The position numbers and the translations under genes were made by a program. The notes beneath the pieces were generated by a model. That model was not told the origin of the DNA, did no database searches, and was given only the letters and a program-made list of their open reading frames with translations. From the NCBI GenBank assembly GCA_030849075.1, contig JASAOO010003185.1:1-27479 (forward strand): 27,479 bases of DNA, in the 5' to 3' direction. The stretch is from Zelonia costaricensis (taxonomy: Eukaryota > Euglenozoa > Kinetoplastea > Trypanosomatida > Trypanosomatidae). Shown here piece after piece: positions 22,197 through 27,479 of this stretch (within the stretch, counting starts at the first letter, position 1; each line of letters begins with the position of its first letter).

Positions 22197-22931
22197 GGGA
22201 GGGGAGGGGGGGGGTAACGGTGAGAAGAGGTCGGCGATAGGGTGAGGAAGAGAGAAGGCAAAAGGACAAAGCTGCAGCGAGAAACCAACTTCTGTCCGGA
22301 CGCCCATATCTGTGGGACGCGCGCCGCTCGGCGGCGAAGCGCGCGACTTCGCAGTGAGGGAGGAAAAGGTTGACGTTTGAGCACACACATTAGTAGACAC
22401 GCATACCCTCCGACGCGGGAACGGCGCGAGTGACCGAAGCGAAACGGGAAGATTGTGCCATAGCGCGGGGGCACAGAAAGCACGAGAAAGAGGGTGGCGC
22501 GCAGCACCAGAAAGGGACACAGTAGCGCTTGGGTAGTAGAGTCAAAGGAAGAGCAACACGCACNGGAGGGGAGGGGGGGGGGTAACGGTGAGAAGAGGTC
22601 GGCGATAGGGTGAGGAAGAGAGAAGGCAAAAGGACAAAGCTGCAGCGAGAAACCAACTTCTGTCCGGACGCTCATATCTGTGGGACGCGCGCCGCTCGGC
22701 GGCGAAGCGCGCGACTTCGCAGTGAGGGAGGAAAAGGTTGACGTTTGAGCACCCACATTAGTAGACACGCATACCCTCCGACGCGGGAACGGCGCGAGTG
22801 ACCGAAGCGAAACGGGAAGATTGTGCCATAGCGCGGGGGCACAGAAAGCACGAGAAAGAGGGTGGCGCGCAGCGCCAGAAAGGGACACAGTAGCGCTTGG
22901 GTAGTAGAGTCAAAGGAAGAGCGACAAACAC
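22197..22931. repeat. 368-bp tandem duplication flanking an N
   Basis: Two copies with a period of 368 bp (about 22197-22563 and 22565-22931) are separated by an N at 22564. They are about 99% identical; differences include C/T in 'gcccat/gctcat', A/C in 'cacacacatt/cacccacatt' and A/G in 'agcaccag/agcgccag'. The last bases of copy 1 before the N diverge. Each copy contains two adjacent hairpins, CGCCG-CT-CGGCG and GCGAAG-7 nt-CTTCGC (22322-22352 and 22690-22720). Confidence 0.92.
22564..22564. other. Ambiguous base / assembly join
   Basis: A single N at the junction of two near-identical 368-bp repeats. It probably marks a contig join, so the length and copy number of this repeat cannot be trusted. 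Confidence 0.8.
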
Positions 22932-23571
22932 AAGAGCTCAAGGACAGAGTACAGGAAAAGAAGACAACAGAGGACAAGAGGGGAAAAAGAAAACCAAGAT
23001 GTGCGTTCCGCAAGGTGCGGGCCAGGACAAGCAAACACAAACTCACCCGTACATATCGTAGGCTGGGCGACACGCACACCGCACGCGCCGTCCAGCCACC
23101 GGCCTCGTGCGTGTACGCTGCCCTCCCCTCCCCCCGTCCGCACAAGTCGGTGCGAGCGAAGAGGAACTGCGCGGGTTGAAGACAAAACAAGCAACCGAAG
23201 AGGGAGGGAGCGCAGATCTGGGCCACCAAAGTGAGGGGGGAGGGGCGCAACGCAGCAGAGGTGGGCACAAGAACACAGAGAGAGACACATACACAAAGAC
23301 ACACGCACACACAGGCACATCAGTGCACCGACTGCCTCAGCGTAAGCATCAAGTCAAGGCGGGTTGAGGGGCGGAGAAGAGGCGGCGACTGCACTGCATA
23401 GACAAAAATAAAAGAGAAACCGGAGGCAAGCACGCAGGCAAGAAACGAGGGCAATTTTTGAAACAGACGTGAGTGTTGTGGCGGTCTTCTTCGTTTCATC
23501 ACGGCACATCATCCGAACAGAAACCGTGACGCCCACCAACGGCACCAAAAAAAAAAGTGAGGGAAACGGGC

Positions 23572-23630
23572 AAAAAAAAAAAAAAAAAGAAGCACCAGCG
23601 CCGCGCTACGACACGTTTTTTTGTTTTTTT
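23572..23630. repeat. A17 and T7GT7 inverted homopolymers
   Basis: A run of 17 A (23572-23588) is followed, after 27 bp, by seven T, one G and seven T (23616-23630). The two could pair over 15 bp with one mismatch, giving a long A-U hairpin in the transcript. Confidence 0.6.
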
Positions 23631-23931
23631 GTTCTCCATTCTCTGTTGTTGTTCTTCTTCTTTTCTTTTTCTGTTCGTTCTTCAAGACGCGCTTCTCCTC
23701 AACGATGGAAAGGTCACTCCTCGTGCCGATTACAAGACAAAGGGGGCGGTTGGAACCGGAGTCAGGCGGCCAGGGTGGGAAGGAGGGAAGGAGGGAAGGG
23801 GGGGGGAACCGGAGAAAAGAGTAGCTGCCGTAGTGTTGTTACCAGTAAGGACAACGAGTAATCGAAAAGGGGGGAGGGGTAAGGCGATGCTGGACGGGAC
23901 GGGGCGGCGTACGGCCCATGCGCAGGGAGAC

Positions 23932-23959
23932 GGGGAGGGGGAGGGGGGGGGGAGGGGGG
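23932..23959 (+). repeat. G-run cluster (possible quadruplex)
   Basis: G runs of 4, 5, 10 and 6 separated by single A residues. This satisfies a simple quadruplex pattern on the template strand. Confidence 0.55.
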
Positions 23960-24131
23960 TGGCAAGGCAGAAAGGAGAGCGCTGAAGCCTGGAGAAGTGC
24001 GAAAAGAAGGTACGTGGGCAGCGGCACGAGGACAAGAGAAGAGGGGAAAAAAGACGTGCCTCACGCCGTCGTGGGGGTGGGGCTGTGAAGGACGCATGCC
24101 GCGCTCACGTTGGACAGTGCGGCGCCGTCAC

Positions 24132-24133
<2 letters not shown>

Positions 24134-24167
<34 letters not shown>
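24134..24167. repeat. GT dinucleotide microsatellite
   Basis: A 34-bp uninterrupted GT run on the plus strand, the longest dinucleotide run in the window. The transcript would carry (CA)n here, opposite to most other runs. Confidence 0.92.
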
Positions 24168-24168
<1 letters not shown>

Positions 24169-24369
24169 GCCAAACGCGATCGAACATGCTGACAAGCAAC
24201 GAGCCACCCGTCGCATTGGCCGACTCACAGGAGAGCGCACCACCGCAAATACCAGCGCCATCGACGCGCAGGCGAGCTCCAGACCGTGTCAGCTACTGTA
24301 GGTGGCGGCCCACTCCCTCGTCTCCCTCACCTCTGCATTATGTCGTAAAGAAAAAAAAGGGGGAAAAGC

Positions 24370-24400
24370 GGGGGGCGGGGGGCGGGGGGGGGGGGAGGGG
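24370..24400 (+). repeat. G-run cluster (strong quadruplex pattern)
   Basis: G runs of 6, 6, 12 and 4 are separated by single C, C and A bases. This is the strongest quadruplex-forming pattern I saw in the window. It is on the strand inferred to be the template. Confidence 0.6.
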
Positions 24401-25162
24401 CAAAGGATGGGCATCATCGCGGGGGAAGACTGGCGACGAGAGGACCACAAAGACGAACACGGCAAAAAGCGCGTTGGCGATACACCAAAATTGTCGTAGA
24501 GGCGCAGGACGAGGTGGCAACGCGCGAGAGGGGCAAGAGAGAGGGAGACACACAAAAGGGAGGCGAAAAGAAAAGAAGAAGTGAAACCTGTGCGATGGTG
24601 CGCGTGTGAAGGAGTGCTGAGCGAGGGAGGACATGAGACACACACGCACCCGCCCACGCGCGTAGACGCTTGTGAGAGTGGGGAAGAAGAGGGGGATGGG
24701 GACGAGGGGAGGGGGGGGAGGTGGCTAGGTAAAGAAGGCGAGAGCAAGGAGAGGGTAAGGGAGTTCGTCTCCCTCTAAGAGGAAGAAGAACAGCGCGGGC
24801 ATAGAACGCGGCTGCGAGGCGGGCATAATAAAAAAGAGAAGTACAAACGCCCAGACCCACAACACAAAGACCACACAACACCAGACATGAGGGAGAGCAG
24901 GAAACAAACAAAAACAAAAGACACAAGCCAACAAATTAGCAAATGTACATGTGGAGCACAAAAAAAAAGAAAAAGGTGGGCGGGGGGCACAAGTAAAGAA
25001 GAATGAAGTGTCAGCATTGTGGCGCCTACCACCCCTTCGCTTTCGATGACTGCAGGGCGCACAGACGGAGGGGTGGAGGGGAGGAGAAGCCCCGCGTCTG
25101 TGCGAGACACAGAGAGCGCACTGGCCATGCTCGGCAGAAGGGCTGAGGCGTGCGCAGGGCAC

Positions 25163-25191
25163 CCCCCCCCCCTCTGGTGGAGGGGGGGGGG
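25163..25191. repeat. Perfect C-run/G-run hairpin
   Basis: C10TC (25163-25174) and GAG10 (25180-25191) are exact reverse complements around a 5-nt loop, TGGTG. Long C runs are otherwise rare on this strand, so the pairing is unlikely to be a simple product of the local G-rich bias. Confidence 0.8.
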
Positions 25192-26300
25192 AAGGAGAAA
25201 GGCGGGTGCGAAGTGGGAGCGGGAAGCAGGTGATCGACGCGCACGGCCATCACTATCACTACTACTACTAGGGGGAGGGGGGGAATGAAAGCAAGCCCCG
25301 ACACACTCAGACAGGGGCGGTGAGGGAAAGACAAAAAAAAAAAAAAGAAGGCTACGAAAAGGAGGAGATGAACGGCACCGGCTGCAGAGAAGACAGCGGG
25401 TTGGGTGTGGGGAGAGAGTGAGGCACAGGAAAGGAAGCAGAGGGAGCTGCTGGCATGTGAGGCGCAGAGGAGTGTACCGAGGACGGGTCGGTGAGGACGA
25501 GAAAGAAAGAAAAAAAGGACACTGGCACGCGATACGCACGTGGGGAGAAAAGGCGTAAACAACAGAGGAAGAAGCTGATAAAAAGCAAAAGAAAAAGAAG
25601 ATGTGTCACAGACAGAGATGGGCAAGAGGCGGGAGGCGACTGCACGATGGAGAAGTTAGCAAGAGGAGGGGAAGGCGGCAGGTGTTGAAGCGAGAAGACA
25701 CGCACGTCAGACGCGCAAGGTGGTAAACAGAGAAGACAGAGTGTGCGTGTGGGTATGGGTGAGAGGGAGGGAGAGGGAGAGGGGGGAAGGGTGCAAAGTG
25801 AGCACAATGCCACAAACAACAGTCTCTCAATCGTTAAAGGAGAAGAAGAAAAAAACGGTTGAGAAGACAGCGAAAGCAGGAAACTGAGCGCTCACAAGCC
25901 GAAGAGGGAGACACTCTTCCATTCGTTCGTGTTTTTTTTTTTCTGCAACGTGGTGATGTGTGTATGTTTGTGTGCGGATGTTGGTGTGTACATCGTGGTG
26001 TGCACGCTGGTCTGGTGGTGTGGCTAACGGTGTCTTGTCTTTCTCGAAGCTCCGTGCTCCTGTCTTTTTTTAAAGCAGCTGAGAGCCCTTTTTAAAATGA
26101 AAAAAAAAAAAACAGAGCGCTCCTGTGTCCCTCATGGACACCGGAGTGCCAGCTACCTTGAGCCGCCCTGACAGAACCCACACATACACACACACACGTG
26201 CACGGACACGTGGAAACAAGAGCTTCTTCGCGGATGCACAAGAGCGGCGCAGCGTGTGATCGACAATCGTGCAACCTGGGTGAATATGCATAACCGTTGG

Positions 26301-26324
26301 TTTTTTTCTTTACTTTTACTTCAG
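26301..26324 (+). other. Splice-acceptor-like tract on the antisense strand
   Basis: Seven T, then a T/C-rich stretch, end in TTCAG on the plus strand, the opposite orientation to all genes here. No sensible reading frame follows: the first ATG opens a two-codon frame. It may be a chance match or mark an antisense transcript. Confidence 0.3.
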
Positions 26325-26985
26325 GCGCGCACAACACCTACACACGGACACGTGCGCACAGCCGTGATCCCCACAGACGCCCTGGCGCATCACACCCCTG
26401 CCAAACCGACGAGTTGCGCAGAACACTCCACGTTGTCGTCGCAGCATGCTGTGACAAAGAAGAAGATTGTTTTTTTTTTTTTTCAATGCACCCATTTCAA
26501 ATCCGAGCAATTAAACATCCTTACTCTATGGGCTGATCGCTTCCTCACCTCCTTCGTGAACACTACGGTCCCAACCTAGTCCTCGAAGATAAAGCGTCCA
26601 CCTTGGTATCGCACCGTTCGTCTGGGTGGGAGGGGCTGTTCTTGGCTGTCCCGCGATCGCCGACGGCCTCGGCGTACCCTCAAACTCCTGACCCGCAACT
26701 TAAGGAAAGGAAGGAAGAGAAGAATATAAAGCAAAACGAAAACGACTGAAAGAAGCGGGTAAAGGCAAACCAACAAGGTTACCCAAGGAAGAAGGTACCT
26801 ACTCAGGCGAATCTGGCTCAGAGGGCGGGGGAAGGAAGAAAGAAGAAGAAAAGGAAAACAAAAGACAGAAGAGAACCTGCTCGAGTGCTCCATAAGCTAT
26901 GTGCAATACCACGTGGATGTTTCTACTTTTGATTTGTTATTTCTTCTTCTTCGTAAGTCCTCTTTTGAAGTGTACTGCCCCTGTG

Positions 26986-27008
26986 GCACGGCGCCGTCAG
27001 CGCCGTGC
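26986..27008 (-). repeat. Stem-loop just after gene 3 stop codon
   Basis: On the minus strand the 8-bp arms GCACGGCG and CGCCGTGC flank a 7-nt loop (CTGACGG). The stem begins 14 nt after the TAA of gene 3. It is GC-rich and perfect. It could affect termination, stability or binding of a regulator; this is inference. No equivalent perfect stem sits at this spacing after genes 1 or 2. Confidence 0.6.
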
Positions 27009-27022
27009 GGGCGTCGCTCTAC

Positions 27023-27478
27023 TTAGACAATAGGGCTGCGCACCTGCACAGGGTCGTACGGGTTGTGGCGGTACAAGAAGCTGATCTTGAGCGACGACGG
27101 CGCGGGCGTCTTGGGCGACTGCAGGAAGAATTTACGCCTGCGCGAGTCGTTCGTGGAGCCCATCGCCACAAAAGAGTCCCTCTCCATGTCGGAGCTCTCC
27201 GCATGGGCAGAGACCGCGCCGATGGACTCCAGCAGCAGCGCAATCACGGAGAGACCGGGCGATGCGTCACTTCTGACACTGCAGAGAGTGTCGATGAAGC
27301 TGCACGCGTCGCCGCTGTTCACCGCGTTTGGCGTGCGCGGCGTCGGGTTTTTAGAGCGGCTGCGGCTGCCGCGACAGACAGAAGCGTGCGCAACACCGCG
27401 GTTCTTCTGTGTGTAGTCCTCCGACAGCTTGCCCATGAGCGGGATGCCACGGCAGCTGAAGAAGGCGCAGGTGTTGTG
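27023..27478 (-). CDS. Partial tandem-RRM RNA-binding protein, 3' end (gene 3)
   Basis: The last 151 codons and the TAA stop of a third paralogue; the 5' part lies beyond the right edge of the window. The visible protein starts in the end of RRM2 (HNTCAFFSCRGIPLMGKLSEDY), identical there to gene 2 at residues 177-198, then changes to its own tail. The tail has NPTPRTP, SPKTP and other SP/TP sites, a short hydrophobic patch (LSVIALLL), a basic RRRK patch and HNPY ten residues before the end-terminal ten. By homology the missing part should contain RRM1 and most of RRM2. It is probably an mRNA-binding regulator like its neighbours. The internal ATG at 27436 is not the start, since the frame and the homology continue upstream. 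Confidence 0.88.
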   Translation of the reverse strand, partial: HNTCAFFSCRGIPLMGKLSEDYTQKNRGVAHASVCRGSRSRSKNPTPRTPNAVNSGDACSFIDTLCSVRSDASPGLSVIALLLESIGAVSAHAESSDMERDSFVAMGSTNDSRRRKFFLQSPKTPAPSSLKISFLYRHNPYDPVQVRSPIV

Positions 27479-27479
27479 C

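Larger units (their letters stand above)
19733..27022. other. Spacer between genes 2 and 3, mostly gene 3 3' UTR
   Basis: About 7.3 kb without a supportable gene. It is largely purine-rich on the plus strand, with reversals at roughly 20730-20900, 23610-23710, 25910-26100 and 26290-26330 where the plus strand becomes T-rich. Long minus-strand frames such as 21587-22888 and 24775-25539 are low-complexity artefacts. The frame 26576-26893 (105 codons, hydrophobic) is a by-product of a C/T tract. Notable contents are a 368-bp tandem duplication around an N, a TG microsatellite, G-run clusters, a C/G hairpin and A/T homopolymers. Since gene 2 is spliced near 19534 or 19689, most of this spacer should be gene 3 3' UTR. 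Confidence 0.7.

Noticed and set aside
21587..22888. 433-codon minus-strand open frame
   Set aside because: It spans the 368-bp duplication and the N, and its product is low complexity.
26576..26893. 105-codon hydrophobic frame with apparent membrane segments
   Set aside because: The hydrophobic residues come from a C/T tract (Leu, Phe, Ser codons). There is no splice acceptor upstream of its ATG; the pyrimidine tract lies inside it.

Overview
The window looks like nuclear DNA of a trypanosomatid, most likely Leishmania or a close relative. The evidence is intron-less, GC-rich genes all on one strand; a polypyrimidine tract and AG (spliced-leader acceptor) just upstream of the start codons; long non-coding spacers that are C/T-rich on the coding strand (purine-rich as printed) and full of CA/TG microsatellites; and a tandem family of RNA-binding proteins in place of promoter-driven single genes. 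The species cannot be fixed from the sequence alone.

Only three protein genes can be supported. All are on the minus strand, so transcription runs from right to left. They are paralogues: a 3'-terminal fragment at the right edge (gene 3, 27023 to beyond 27478), a complete 362-residue protein (gene 2, 18357-19445) and a complete 349-residue protein (gene 1, 9910-10959). Genes 1 and 2 each carry two RNA-recognition motifs (RRMs) followed by a low-complexity tail rich in Thr-Pro/Ser-Pro. The visible part of gene 3 is the end of RRM2 and a different tail. The stop codons lie 8,447 and 8,666 bp apart, so this looks like an old tandem array with a period of about 8.5 kb whose spacers have diverged. 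The coding sequence for RRM1 is nearly identical in genes 1 and 2 (3 differences in 344 bp), which suggests gene conversion.

The rest (about 24.5 kb) is non-coding as far as I can tell: 1-9909 downstream of gene 1, 10960-18356 between genes 1 and 2, and 19446-27022 between genes 2 and 3. Spliced-leader acceptors were found for genes 1 and 2 close to their start codons, so most of each 7-kb spacer is probably the 3' UTR of the upstream gene. The spacers contain microsatellites, long G-runs on the template strand, several perfect inverted repeats, a few GC-rich islands that break the purine bias, and two tandem duplications. Each duplication is interrupted by a single N, which points to collapsed or unresolved repeats in the assembly.

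The proteins are probably post-transcriptional regulators acting on mRNAs. In trypanosomatids, gene expression is set mostly at that level. Their very long 3' UTRs suggest that their own mRNAs are also tightly regulated. Targets and exact family names cannot be read from the sequence.
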